Of a stretch of DNA of 64,000 nucleotides, positions 20,169-29,046 are shown in pieces. The notes beneath the pieces are model-generated. The model was not told the DNA's origin. It saw only the letters and a program-made list of their open reading frames with translations, and made no database searches. Source of the DNA: DASZHJ01 sp963735465 (GTDB lineage Bacteria; Pseudomonadota; Alphaproteobacteria; ATCC43930; CGMCC-115725); contig CAVTLA010000001.1 in the NCBI GenBank assembly GCA_963735465.1, positions 2,170,001 to 2,234,000 on the forward strand, read 5' to 3'. Numbering within the stretch: the first letter of the stretch is position 1; every line of letters starts with the position of its first letter. The translations under genes and the position numbers were made by a program.

Positions 20169-22770
20169 CTACTTCGCCGACACCGGCGCTTCTGCCACCA
20201 TCACTTCCTTCACCTTGCCGGCGAGCTGCTTCAGGCTGAAGGGCTTGGGCAGGAAGTGGATCTCGGTATCGCTGTCGAGGCGCTTGCGGAAGGCGTCCTC
20301 GGTGTAGCCGGAGATGAAGATCACCTTCATGTCGGGATGGGTCTCGCGCACCGCGCGCACCAGTGCTGGCCCATCCATGCGCGGCATCACCACGTCGGTG
20401 ACGACGAGATCGATGGTCTCCTTGCCTTGCGTCAGGAGCTCCAGCGCCGCCTCGCCGCTCTTCGCCTCCAGGACACGATAGCCCTTGTTGCGCAGCGCGC
20501 GGGCGCTGAAGAGCCGCACGGGATCCTCGTCCTCCACCAGCAGCACCGTGCCGGCGCCGGTCAGGTCGCGGCCCTGCCCGGCCGCCTCGCCCGCCTCGCT
20601 GCGCGGCGCCGTCGCCTCGTTGGGATCGAGGCGCGGCAGATAGATCGAGAACGTCGCGCCCTGGCCCGGCTCGCTGTCGACGAAGACGAAGCCGCCGGTC
20701 TGGCGCACGATGCCGTAGACGGTGGAGAGGCCGAGGCCGGTGCCGGAGCCCACTTCCTTGGTCGAGAAGAACGGCTCGAAGATGCGCTCCAGGTTCTCCT
20801 TGGGGATGCCGACGCCGGTGTCGGCGACCTGGACCAGGATGTAGTCGCCCCGCGGCATCACCTCGTGGCCGCGCCGGATCGGCGCCGCCGTGGTGGTGTT
20901 GGTGGTGCGGATGGTGAGCGTGCCGCCTGACGGCATGGCGTCGCGGCCGTTGACGGCGAGATTGATGATCACCTGCTCGAGCTGGCCCTGGTCGACGCGT
21001 CACCAGGCCGAGGTCGCGGCCGTGCACGACCTTGAGCTCGATGTTCTCGCCGATGAGGCGGCGCAGCAGGTGCGAGAGCTCCGCCAGCACGTCGGTGATG
21101 CTGAGGACGCGGGGCTGCAGGGTCTGCTGGCGCGAGAAGGCCAGGAGCTGGCGCACCAGGTTCGCGGCGCGGTTGGCGTTCTGCTTGATCTGCATGATGT
21201 CGGCGAAGGACGGGTCGCCCGGCCGGAAGCGCAGCAGCAGCAGGTCGCAGAAGCCGATCATCGCCGTCAGCAGGTTGTTGAAGTCGTGCGCCACGCCGCC
21301 GGCGAGCTGGCCCACCGCCTGCATCTTCTGGGACTGGGCGAACTGGGTCTCCAGGTTCTTCTGCTCCGTCGTGTCGACGAAGTGCAGGATGAGGCCGGCC
21401 TTGTCGTCCTCCTGCCCGTCGAGGCGGCTCAGGTAGACGTTGGCGGAGCGCTCGCGCGAGCCCTTGAGGCGGATGCCGATCGGCCGCGGGTTGGCGGCGC
21501 TCTCGGCGGTGACGGCGAGGCGCCGGGTCACGTCGCGGGCGTCGGCCTCGGAGAGGAACTCCACCAGCTTGCGCCCGAGGAGGCTCGCCGGCGGCACGCC
21601 GAAGAGCTCGCCCAGCGCCCGGTTCGCCTCCTCGAAGCGGCCGTCGCGGTCGAGGAGCGCGACGCCGGTGGGGGCGTCGGCGAAGAAGCGCTGGAAGCGC
21701 TGGCGCGACTGGCGCAGCGCCTCTTCCCACTCGTGCTCGCGGGTGAGATCGCGCACCACCGACCGGGTGCGCAGGCCGTGCTCGGTCTGCACCACGGTCT
21801 GACTGACGGCGGCGCGGACCAGGCGGCCCTGGCGGCCGCGGAAGGTCACCTCGCCGCGCTGGGTGTTGTTGCCCGTCGCGATGAAGGGCGCGTGCTGCGG
21901 GCTGCCCTGGGGAATCTCGCTGGCGAGGAAATCCGTGAGCCGGGCGCCGCTCTCCACCAGCTCGCTGGGCGCGACGCCGAGCCAATCCGCCAGCGCCTGG
22001 TTGGCATAGAGGAAGCGTCCCTCGCCGTCGACGGAATAGAAGCCGCTGGGCGCGTTGTCGAGGAAGTCCGCGAGCTTCATCTGCTCGTCGCGGATCACCT
22101 GCTCCATCTCGTGGCGGGCGGTGACGTCCTCGAAGCTCCAGAGGCTGTAGCCGGGCCGGCCCGCGAGCGAATGGATCGAGAGGTTGAACCACGCCGACAT
22201 GCCCGCCAGCGAGCGCAGCATGATCCGGCCGTGGGCGCGGCCGTGGCCGAAGGCCTCGTCGCGCAGGCGGTGAAATTCCTGCGCCGCCTCGCTGCCGAAG
22301 CCGATCCGCCGCTCGATGGAGTCGAGAGGCTCGGTGGCGCCGTCGCGGAACAGTCCCAGGAAGGCGGCGTTGGCGTAGGCGACGGAGCCGTTCGGGGCCA
22401 GGATCAGATGGGCGTTGGGCGAGGCCTCCAGCGCCAGCCCCAGGAGATCGACGCGGCCGGCGAAGATCCTATGGACGCGGCGGGAGACATAGGCGGCGAC
22501 GGCCACCAGTACCGCCATCGCGCCCAGGAGGATCGCCACAGACCAGGCGATGGCGCCCGCCAGCAGCTCGCCCAGGGTCAGGACCCAGACGCACACCGCC
22601 AGCGCCGCGAGCAGCGCCGCCAGCGTGTTCAGCCGCCGCATCCAATGCGGCAGCTCCGGGCGCGGACCGGCGGTCGAGCCGGAGTCGCCCGTCAGGGCCT
22701 GGCTGATGAGGGCCATGGCGCTGCGTTTACCTCCGACCTCTGCGCTGCTCCTCGATGAATACTCTACCAT
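20169..22770 (-). CDS. cckA: Hybrid sensor histidine kinase CckA, one-base insertion
   Basis: The corrected length is 866 residues. Two transmembrane segments at 45-95 are followed by PAS domains (LEASPNAHLILAPNGSVAYAN; FLDNAPSGFYSVDGEGRFLYAN; FFADAPTGVALLDRDGRF). The kinase core has the H-box AGGVAHDFNNLLTAMIGFCD, the N-box INLAVNGRDAMP and DTGVGIP. A receiver domain (VLLVEDEDPVRLF; VVTDVVMPRMDG) ends it. An extra T at 21000 breaks the frame at GLV/RVDQGQLEQV. CckA feeds ChpT and CtrA, which control cell cycle and flagellar genes in this class. The start is 22770, five bases after flhB, or 22716. Confidence 0.92.
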
Positions 22771-22774
22771 AGCT

Positions 22775-23872
22775 TCACGTCGGCTGGGGCGGCGGGACCG
22801 CCGACGGCTTGATCTTGCCCTGCAGGCGGAAGACGTAGCCGATGATCTGCGCCACCGCCTTATAGTGCTCGGCTGGGATTTCCTGGTCCACCTCCACGCT
22901 GCCGTAGAGGGCGCGGGCGAGCGGCGGGTTCTCGACGATGGGAATGTCGTGCTCCTTGGCGATCTCGCGGATGCGCTGGGCCATGAGCTCGGCGCCCTTC
23001 GCCACCACCTTGGGCGCGCCGAGGCCGCCCAGCTCGTACTTGAGCGCGACCGCCACGTGGGTCGGGTTGGTCACCACCACGGAGGCGCTGGGCACCGCCG
23101 CCATCATGCGCTTGCGCGCGCGCTCCATGCGGATCTGGCGCAGGCGCGCCCGCACCATGGGATCGCCTTCGGACTGCTTGTGCTCCTCCTTCACCTCCTG
23201 CTTCGACATCCGCATGGTCTTGGTGAAGCTGAACTTCTGGTAGGCGTAGTCGAAGATCGCGATCAGCGTCAGCGCGCAGAAGACGCCGAATGCCAGCCGC
23301 ACGATCAGACGCCAGAGCTCCGACAGCAGGGTGGCGGCGTCCATGCCGGAGAGGCTCGGCAGGCGGTCGACCTCCGGCCGCATCATCATCGCGGCGACGG
23401 CGCCCACCGACACCACCTTCAGCAGCGTCTTCAGGAACTCCACCAGCCCGCGCATGGAGAACATGCGCGAGAACCCCTTCGCCGGCGACAGGTTCTCGAT
23501 CTTCGGATGCAGCTTCTCGCTGGCGATGAGCAGGCCGATCTGCGAGACGGTGCCGGCGATCGCCGCGACCACCAGCAGCACCAGCGGCACCGCGAAGATC
23601 ATCGCCACGCTGCCGAGGGTTCCGATCACCGTGCGCCAGAGCGCCGCGTTGGCGGCATATTGATGCGGCATCTCGACGTAGCGCAGAAGATCGCTGGAGA
23701 GGCTGCGCGCCGCTGGCCCGCCGAGGTAGTAGATCAGGCCAAGGCTGGTTCCGATCATGAACCAGTTGTGGATCTCGCGCGACTGCACGACCTGGCCCTT
23801 GTCGCGGGCGCGGGCGAGTTTTCGCCCGGAAGGTTCTTCGGTTTTTTGACTGTCGTCCGCGCCTTCGGCCAT
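22775..23872 (-). CDS. flhB: Flagellar export switch protein FlhB
   Basis: A 365-residue inner-membrane protein of the flagellar type III export gate that switches substrate class after hook completion. It begins GADDSQKTEEPSGRKLARARDKGQV, with the usual four transmembrane segments between residues 35 and 215. The autocleavage site NPTH is at residues 269-272. The start lies four bases after the fliR stop, so translation is coupled. cckA follows within a few bases. Confidence 0.97.
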   Translation of the reverse strand: MAEGADDSQKTEEPSGRKLARARDKGQVVQSREIHNWFMIGTSLGLIYYLGGPAARSLSSDLLRYVEMPHQYAANAALWRTVIGTLGSVAMIFAVPLVLLVVAAIAGTVSQIGLLIASEKLHPKIENLSPAKGFSRMFSMRGLVEFLKTLLKVVSVGAVAAMMMRPEVDRLPSLSGMDAATLLSELWRLIVRLAFGVFCALTLIAIFDYAYQKFSFTKTMRMSKQEVKEEHKQSEGDPMVRARLRQIRMERARKRMMAAVPSASVVVTNPTHVAVALKYELGGLGAPKVVAKGAELMAQRIREIAKEHDIPIVENPPLARALYGSVEVDQEIPAEHYKAVAQIIGYVFRLQGKIKPSAVPPPQPT

Positions 23873-23876
23873 CGCC

Positions 23877-24638
23877 TCAGACCCCGATCAGGTTGGCGAA
23901 GCTGGCGGCGAAGCGCTCGAGGAACCACTCGAGGCCGGTGGCGAGCAGCAGCGAGAAGGCGACCAGGCCGGCGACGATCTGCAGCGGCTGGATCACGAAC
24001 AGGATCTGCAGCTGCGGCGCCAGGCGCGAGAGCAGGCCGATGCCGACGTAGAATACCGTGCCGATGATGATGAAGGGAGCCGCGATCTCGATGCCGAGCC
24101 GGAAGGAATCGGTGACCGCGCGGGCGACCGCGTCGGAGAAGTCACCCCAGAAGAAATCGCCGCCGGGGTGGAACACGCCGTAGCTGCCGACGAGGGCGCG
24201 CAGGATCGGATGATGCAGATCGGTGAGGAAGATGATCAGCACGCCGGCGACGCTGTAGAAGGCGCTGGTGATCGCCTCCTGCTGCTGCTGCAGGGGATTG
24301 AAGACGAGGGCGGCGGAGAGACCGAGCTCGATCGAGACCACGGTGCCGGCGACCTGCAGGGCCGAGAGCAGGATCCGGGAGATCGTGCCGAGGAAGAGGC
24401 CGACGGCGATCTCGCCGCCGATCATGAGGGCGAGGCGGATCGGGTTGTCCGGCAGCGCCGGCAGCAGCGGCGCCACGACCGGCGTCGCCAGCGCGGTGAG
24501 CGCCAAGGCAAACACCAGGCGGATGCGCGGGTTCACGTAGCTGTCGCCGATGCCCGGCAGCAGCATCATGGCCGAGCCCAGGCGCGCGAACACCAGGAAG
24601 GCCGCGAAGAGATTGGCCGGGATGAGCTGATCCAGCAT
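23877..24638 (-). CDS. fliR: Flagellar export protein FliR
   Basis: A 253-residue inner-membrane protein of the FliPQR export gate, with about six hydrophobic segments. Recognisable regions are LVFARLGSAMMLLPGIGD, the NP-containing stretch LVFNPLQQQQEAITSAFYSV, and GIEIAAPFIIIGTVFYVGIGLLSR. It lies nine bases after fliQ and four before flhB, in the order flgB-flgC-fliE-fliQ-fliR-flhB. Confidence 0.96.
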   Translation of the reverse strand: MLDQLIPANLFAAFLVFARLGSAMMLLPGIGDSYVNPRIRLVFALALTALATPVVAPLLPALPDNPIRLALMIGGEIAVGLFLGTISRILLSALQVAGTVVSIELGLSAALVFNPLQQQQEAITSAFYSVAGVLIIFLTDLHHPILRALVGSYGVFHPGGDFFWGDFSDAVARAVTDSFRLGIEIAAPFIIIGTVFYVGIGLLSRLAPQLQILFVIQPLQIVAGLVAFSLLLATGLEWFLERFAASFANLIGV

Positions 24639-24647
24639 CGCGCGTCC

Positions 24648-24911
24648 TCAGCCGCTGACGATGTGGCCGGCGAGCATCTGGGTGAAGGAGACCAGGGTCC
24701 CGAGCATGAACGGCAGCAGGACGATGAGCGACAGCATGATCACCAGGATCTTCGGCACGAAGGTGAGCGTCATCTCCTGGATCTGGGTCAGCGCCTGCAG
24801 GATCGAGATGGTGAGGCCCATGACGAGGGCCAGCAGCATCACCGGCGCGCCGATCTTGAGCGCGACCATGATCGCCTCGTTGCCGATCTCCAGCATGTCG
24901 TTGGTGCCCAT
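24648..24911 (-). CDS. fliQ: Flagellar export protein FliQ
   Basis: An 87-residue protein with two transmembrane helices (MVALKIGAPVMLLALVMGLTIS and KILVIMLSLIVLLPFMLGTL) joined by the conserved TQIQEMTLTFVPK. It is part of the FliPQR gate. The size and motif are typical. Confidence 0.96.
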   Translation of the reverse strand: MGTNDMLEIGNEAIMVALKIGAPVMLLALVMGLTISILQALTQIQEMTLTFVPKILVIMLSLIVLLPFMLGTLVSFTQMLAGHIVSG

Positions 24912-24936
24912 CGGCGTCCCTCCCCCCGACCGGCGC

Positions 24937-25248
24937 TCAGATCTGCATCTTGATGACGTCCTGGTAGGCGGAGATCACGCGGTCGCGGACGGCGATCACG
25001 GTCTGCAGCGTGGCGTCGGCGTTCGCGAGCGCGGTCGCGACCTGGGCGATGTCGGCCTTGCCCATGACGCCCTGCAAGCTGGTCTGCTCGGACTGCTTCA
25101 AGGTGTCGACGGCGCTGTTGGCGGCCTTCTGCACGAGCTGGGAGAAACTTTCGCCGCCGGCACCGTCGCGGGCGTCGAGGCCGGGCGACGGCAGCATCTT
25201 GGCGGCGTTGGCGTAAGCGGAAAGTGCGGTGGCGAGCTGTTCGGCCAT
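24937..25248 (-). CDS. fliE: Flagellar hook-basal body protein FliE
   Basis: A 103-residue protein linking the MS ring and rod. The C-terminal helix VIAVRDRVISAYQDVIKMQI is diagnostic, and the middle has FSQLVQKAANSAVDTLKQSEQ. It lies between flgC and fliQ with gaps of about 25 bases, and CAGGAGT precedes its start. Confidence 0.95.
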   Translation of the reverse strand: MAEQLATALSAYANAAKMLPSPGLDARDGAGGESFSQLVQKAANSAVDTLKQSEQTSLQGVMGKADIAQVATALANADATLQTVIAVRDRVISAYQDVIKMQI

Positions 25249-25273
25249 GGGCGATATACTCCTGCGGGACCGC

Positions 25274-25684
25274 TTAAGCGCGCATCAGGTCGAGGGTGTG
25301 CGAGATCATCGTCTTGGCGGCGTCGATGACATTGAGGTTCGCCTGGTAGCTCTGCTGCGCCTCGCGCATGTCGGTGATCTCGATCAGCGGATTGACGTTC
25401 GGCAGCAGCACGTAGCCGTCGGCGCCGGCGGCGGGATTGGCGGGATCGAAGTGCTTCTCGAAGGCGCCCGACGCGCTCAGGACAGGACCGGTCTTGACCG
25501 TGTTGGCGCCCAGGCTGCGGTCGAGCACGGCGCGGAAGCTGACGACCTTGCGGCGATAGGGATCGCCGCCCGGCGTCTGCGCCGTCGAATCCGCGTTCGC
25601 CAGATTCTCGGCGATGACCTTGAGGCGCGTGCCCTGGGCGGACATGCCGCCATAGGCCAGCTGCATCGCGGTGTTGAGATCCAT
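25274..25684 (-). CDS. flgC: Proximal rod protein FlgC
   Basis: A 136-residue rod protein. The N-terminal flagellar rod motif is GMSAQGTRLKVIAENLANADS, and the C-terminal heptad region is MREAQQSYQANLNVIDAAKTMI. It starts 11 bases after flgB. Confidence 0.96.
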   Translation of the reverse strand: MDLNTAMQLAYGGMSAQGTRLKVIAENLANADSTAQTPGGDPYRRKVVSFRAVLDRSLGANTVKTGPVLSASGAFEKHFDPANPAAGADGYVLLPNVNPLIEITDMREAQQSYQANLNVIDAAKTMISHTLDLMRA

Positions 25685-25695
25685 TGCCCTTGCCC

Positions 25696-26085
25696 TCAGC
25701 CGCTGCTGGCGCCGATCGCGTGCTTGATGAGCGCGATCTGCTTCTGATAGAGGCTGGTCGTGAAGGCGTAGTCGGTGCCGGTCTGACTCACCTTCATCAT
25801 CTGGTCCTCGAGCTCAACCCGCCCGTCGGACTCGACGCGGTCGGCGCCGCCGACACCGTTGGGCGGCGTCCCGATCTGGTTCGGCGCCGTCGTGACCAGC
25901 TTCAGCGTGCGGGCGACGCCGGAGCCGCCGAGCAGCGACTTGAAGTCGATCGGCTTCATATCGGCGGGCTTGTAGCCCGGCGTGTTGGCGTTGGCGACGT
26001 TCTCCGCCAGGACGCCCTGACGCGTGCCGAGCCAGCCGAGCTTCGCCGCCATTGCCTTGAACAGCGGAATATTGGAGAGATCCAT
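25696..26085 (-). CDS. flgB: Proximal rod protein FlgB
   Basis: A 129-residue rod protein beginning MDLSNIPLFKAMAAKLGWL, with the motif RQGVLAENVANANTPGYK and the C-terminal segment TDYAFTTSLYQKQIALIKHAI. The ATG at 26085 is chosen over an upstream codon because homology starts there. It is the first gene of the flgB-flgC-fliE-fliQ-fliR-flhB-cckA unit. Its promoter must lie in 26086-26267; no good sigma-54 site was found there. Confidence 0.95.
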   Translation of the reverse strand: MDLSNIPLFKAMAAKLGWLGTRQGVLAENVANANTPGYKPADMKPIDFKSLLGGSGVARTLKLVTTAPNQIGTPPNGVGGADRVESDGRVELEDQMMKVSQTGTDYAFTTSLYQKQIALIKHAIGASSG

Positions 26086-26267
26086 GGTGCCTCGCGACCT
26101 CGTGGCCGTTTGCGGGGTCGATCCTGGCGCCAACTACCTTAACATCCGGTTAAGACCCTCCGCCCCGCACCGGCGAAACCCCGGGATTTATTGGGATTCT
26201 CCCGATCCCCTGGAAATCCCCTGCTGGCAAGGCTTTAGGGCACGGCTGCCGCTCTGGAAGAACATGG

Positions 26268-26383
26268 TGCGTCCTTCGACTCGCCCGCTGCGCGGGCGGC
26301 TCAGGATGAGGAAGATGGTGGGCGCCACAAAGAAAATCTCCTCATCCTGAGCCGCGCGCCTTGCGCGCGAGTCGAAGGACGCA
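26268..26383. repeat. Long palindromic intergenic repeat, copy 3 of 5
   Basis: It has the same outer and inner arms as copy 1. The left inner hairpin is CGCCCGC-TGCGC-GGGCGG and the right GCGCGC-CTT-GCGCGC; the centre contains CACAAAGAAAATC. It sits in the 399-base divergent gap between flgB and the flhB-like gene. The remaining parts of the gap (26086-26267, 26384-26484) contain no gene. Confidence 0.9.
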
Positions 26384-26484
26384 GGATGCCGCCGCAACCA
26401 ATCTCCCGCTCCGGCATAAACCGAATGTTAAGCACGAATGTCCAGGATGGACCGTCGATTAGCCGCTGATTCGGGATTGAGCCG

Positions 26485-26793
26485 GTGCCGCAGAACGAAA
26501 CCCCTTCCGAGAAGCGCGCGGGCACCATCGCGGTGGCGCTGCAATATGCGCCCGGCAAGATGGCCGCGCCGAAGGTCGTTGCCAGCGGCCGCGGCGAGAT
26601 CGCCCAGCGCATCCTCGAGCTCGCCCAGCAGCACGGCATCAAGGTCCGCGCCGACGCCGACCTTGCCGAGCTTCTGGTGGCGGTGGAGGTGGGGGAGCAG
26701 ATCCCGATCGCCGCCTTCGCCGCCGTCGCCGAGATCCTCATGTACATCTACCGCGCCAACCGCCTGCCGCCGCGCACAGGAGTGCAGCCATGA
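26485..26793 (+). CDS. FlhB-like C-terminal domain protein (EscU/YscU/HrcU family)
   Basis: A 102-residue soluble homologue of the FlhB cytoplasmic domain. AVALQYAPGKMAAPKVVASGRGEIAQRILELAQQHGI and EIPIAAFAAVAEILMYIYRAN-like segments parallel FlhB residues 275-350. The NPTH cleavage motif is absent, as expected for the FlhX-type paralogue. In other bacteria such proteins can partly replace the cleaved FlhB domain. It starts at GTG 26485, and its stop overlaps the next gene by four bases. Confidence 0.85.
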   Translation: MPQNETPSEKRAGTIAVALQYAPGKMAAPKVVASGRGEIAQRILELAQQHGIKVRADADLAELLVAVEVGEQIPIAAFAAVAEILMYIYRANRLPPRTGVQP

Positions 26794-27143
26794 CCGAAGC
26801 CGCCACCGCCGAGCCTCTCACCGCCACGCCTGACGTCAGCCAGGATCTCGCCCTCGTCTCCGACACCGTCGGCACCGCGCGGCTCGCCATCGACAAGGGC
26901 CACTTCGTGGACATGACCGGGCTCGACCAGGCGGTGGCCGATCTCTGCGCCGCCGCCGCCGCGCTGCCGGCGCCGCACCAGCGCAGCACGGCGCAGAAGC
27001 TCTCCCGCCTCGCCCAGGACCTGGCGGCGCTGGCGGACGCGCTCAAGACCCAGCACGACGCCTTCGAGCGCGCCTCCGTCGCCGACGCCCGGCTGCGCAG
27101 CGCCGGCGCCTACGGCAGCGCCACGGACGGCACGCGCCGTTGA
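26790..27143 (+). CDS. Unknown protein in the flagellar locus
   Basis: A 117-residue, Ala-rich, mainly helical soluble protein. Its central part (DLCAAAAALPAPHQRSTAQKLSRLAQDLAALADALKTQHDAFERA) could form a short helical bundle. No signal peptide or membrane segment. It is translationally coupled (ATGA) to the FlhB-like gene and precedes fliO, so a flagellar export or chaperone role is plausible. No family recognised. Confidence 0.7.
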   Translation: MTEAATAEPLTATPDVSQDLALVSDTVGTARLAIDKGHFVDMTGLDQAVADLCAAAAALPAPHQRSTAQKLSRLAQDLAALADALKTQHDAFERASVADARLRSAGAYGSATDGTRR

Positions 27144-27171
27144 GGGCTTTCTCGGTTTCGATCGGTCATTC

Positions 27172-27486
27172 ATGAGTCTCGACGTCTACCTACGCTTTGC
27201 CATCGCGCTCGTGCTGGTGGTGGCGCTGATCGCCGGCTTCGGCTGGGTGGCGCGCCGCCTCGGCTGGGGCAGCCGCTTCGTCGCCCGCTCCGGCGAGCGC
27301 CGCCTCGCGGTGCTGGAGGTGCTGCCGCTGGACGGCAAGCGCCGCCTGGTGCTGCTGCGCCGGGACGCGACCGAGCACCTGGTGCTGCTGGGCCATGACA
27401 AGGACGTGGTGATCGAATCCTGCATCGGCTCGGGACCGGGCCGATCCGCCGACTTCGGCGCCCTCGTGCGCGGCGAGACCACGTGA
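27172..27486 (+). CDS. fliO: Flagellar biosynthesis protein FliO
   Basis: A 104-residue protein with one N-terminal transmembrane helix (FAIALVLVVALIAGFGWVARRL), then the FliO domain: RRLAVLEVLPLDGKRRLVLLRRDATEHLVLLG. It helps assemble the FliP ring. Its stop overlaps the fliP GTG by four bases. Confidence 0.9.
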   Translation: MSLDVYLRFAIALVLVVALIAGFGWVARRLGWGSRFVARSGERRLAVLEVLPLDGKRRLVLLRRDATEHLVLLGHDKDVVIESCIGSGPGRSADFGALVRGETT

Positions 27487-28226
27487 CACAGCTTTTCCGG
27501 CGCCTCTGGCGCGCCGCTGCCGTCCTCCTCCTGCTGATGCCGCCGGCGATGGCGCAGACGCTGACCGTCGATCTCGGCGCCGACGGCGGCACCTCCACCA
27601 GCCGCATCGTCCAGCTCGTCGTGCTGATGACGGTGCTGAGCCTGGCGCCGGCGATCCTGGTCTGCGTCACCTCCTTCACCCGCATCATCGTGGTGCTGTC
27701 GTTCCTGCGGAACGCGCTGGGTACCCAGCAGACGCCGCCCAACGTGGTGCTGATCAGCCTGGCGCTGTTCCTGACGGGCTTCGTGATGGCGCCGACTCTC
27801 CAGGCGGCCTACGACAGCGGCATCGAGCCGCTGATCCAGGAGAAGATCGGCGAGCAGGAGGCGATCACCCGCACCCTGGTGCCGCTGCACGCCTTCATGA
27901 TCGACCACACGCGCTCCCAGGATCTCCGGCTCTTCGCCGACATCGCCAAGATCGACACCGTCGCCGATCCCAAGGACACGCCGATCCGCATCCTGGTGCC
28001 GGCCTTCATGATCAGCGAGCTGCGCCGCGCCTTCGAGATCGGCTTCCTGCTGTTCCTGCCCTTCCTCATCATCGACATGGTGGTGGCCTCGATCCTGATG
28101 TCGATGGGCATGATGATGCTGCCGCCGGTGACGATCTCGCTGCCGTTCAAGATCATCTTCTTCGTCCTGGTGGACGGCTGGTACCTGGTGGCGGGCTCCC
28201 TGGTGCAGAGCTTCGGGTCGGGGTAG
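27483..28226 (+). CDS. fliP: Flagellar export protein FliP
   Basis: A 247-residue inner-membrane gate protein with a cleavable signal (AAAVLLLLMPPAMA). Signature sequences are TSFTRIIVVLSFLRNALG, TPPNVVLISLALFLTGFVMAP and ILVPAFMISELRRAFEIGF, ending LPFKIIFFVLVDGWYLV. It starts at GTG 27483, coupled to fliO. It is the last gene of the flhB-like/unknown/fliO/fliP unit. Confidence 0.97.
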   Translation: MTQLFRRLWRAAAVLLLLMPPAMAQTLTVDLGADGGTSTSRIVQLVVLMTVLSLAPAILVCVTSFTRIIVVLSFLRNALGTQQTPPNVVLISLALFLTGFVMAPTLQAAYDSGIEPLIQEKIGEQEAITRTLVPLHAFMIDHTRSQDLRLFADIAKIDTVADPKDTPIRILVPAFMISELRRAFEIGFLLFLPFLIIDMVVASILMSMGMMMLPPVTISLPFKIIFFVLVDGWYLVAGSLVQSFGSG

Positions 28227-28276
28227 GAGCGCGGCTGGCGCCAGCACGCAGACTGTCCGTGATCCATCCCCTGACC

Positions 28277-28367
28277 CGTCATGCCCGCGCTTGTCGCGGG
28301 CATCCACGACTTCCGATGTCGGCAGCGTCAAAGACGTGGATGGCCGTGACAAGCACGGCCATGACGG
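28277..28367. repeat. Double-hairpin intergenic repeat (third repeat family)
   Basis: Two hairpins, ATGCCCGCG-CTTGT-CGCGGGCAT and ATGGCCGTG-ACAAG-CACGGCCAT, are arranged as a larger inverted repeat (GTCATGCCCGCGC ... CGGCCATGAC). It lies behind fliP and before an AT-richer hypothetical gene. It resembles the repetitive extragenic palindromes common in alphaproteobacteria. Only one copy is in the window. It may stabilise or end the fliP transcript. Confidence 0.8.
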
Positions 28368-28441
28368 ATCGAGTGAACTTGATGTCAGCCGCCTTGAATG
28401 TTGAAGGGATCACGATCCTTCGAACGCGGTACGGATGAACG

Positions 28442-28828
28442 ATGTTCGTAAGATTCGTCGTCAAGCACCTTGATCCGAACTCAGGACGCCGACAGGGTTT
28501 GTTCCAAGCGGCCAAGCAATTGCGAGAATCGGACGATCTGAGCGCCGAGGATCTCGATTCCCTGGATGAAATTCGCGGCTGGTTCAATACACATCTCGAA
28601 AGACCCTCACGCCTTTCGATTTCCTCCCGCCCCAATAAGAAGGCGCAGGCGATCGGCTGGTTCAAAGGCACGGCACGCCGACACATCAGAAAGATGCGTG
28701 AGTTTCAGCGGATACTGGAATCGCATGGTGTTGCCGTTGAGATGATCAAGACGCGTCGCCCTGGCTATGTTGTCTACGAGGACAGATTTCAGATCGCCGC
28801 TTATCCGTTCCGCGATACGCAAACCTAG
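28442..28828 (+). CDS. Conserved hypothetical protein
   Basis: A 128-residue soluble basic protein beginning MFVRFVVKHLDPNSGRRQGLFQAA. It has a central WFNTHLERPSRLS and IGWFKGTARRHIRKMREF, and ends RPGYVVYEDRFQIAAYPFRD. I recall this arrangement from uncharacterised proteins in many Proteobacteria but know no function. Its GC content is clearly below the neighbours and it is flanked by repeats on both sides, which suggests acquisition by transfer. Confidence 0.75.
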   Translation: MFVRFVVKHLDPNSGRRQGLFQAAKQLRESDDLSAEDLDSLDEIRGWFNTHLERPSRLSISSRPNKKAQAIGWFKGTARRHIRKMREFQRILESHGVAVEMIKTRRPGYVVYEDRFQIAAYPFRDTQT

Positions 28829-28877
28829 CGTCCCGTGAGCCTCGAGAGCCCGATCGATTTCTTCTGGAACAGCATAG

Positions 28878-28996
28878 TGCGTCCTTCGAGACGGCCGCTT
28901 ACGCGGCCTCCTCAGGATGAGGTGATTTTCTTTTTTGCCATCAGCTATCTACCTCATCCTGAGGAGCAGCCCGCAGGGCTGCGTCTCGAAGGACGC
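28878..28996. repeat. Long palindromic intergenic repeat, copy 4 of 5
   Basis: Outer arms GTGCGTCCTTCGAGA and TCTCGAAGGACGC. The inner hairpins are GGCCGC-TTAC-GCGGCC and CAGCCCG-CA-GGGCTG. The centre is T-rich (GATTTTCTTTTTTGCC). It lies between convergent 3' ends of the hypothetical gene and the amidohydrolase. It differs from copies 1, 3 and 5 in the centre and resembles copy 2 (TTTTCTT, TGCCATC). Confidence 0.9.
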
Positions 28997-29046
28997 GAGA
29001 TGGTTGTGCAAGGGCAATTCCGTGCTGCCCGGCGTTTCGATACTAC

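Noticed and set aside
26094..26108. GG-N10-GC pattern on the minus strand before flgB
   Set aside because: Only the GG and GC match; the other consensus bases do not, and it lies about nine bases from the flgB start, too close for a promoter.
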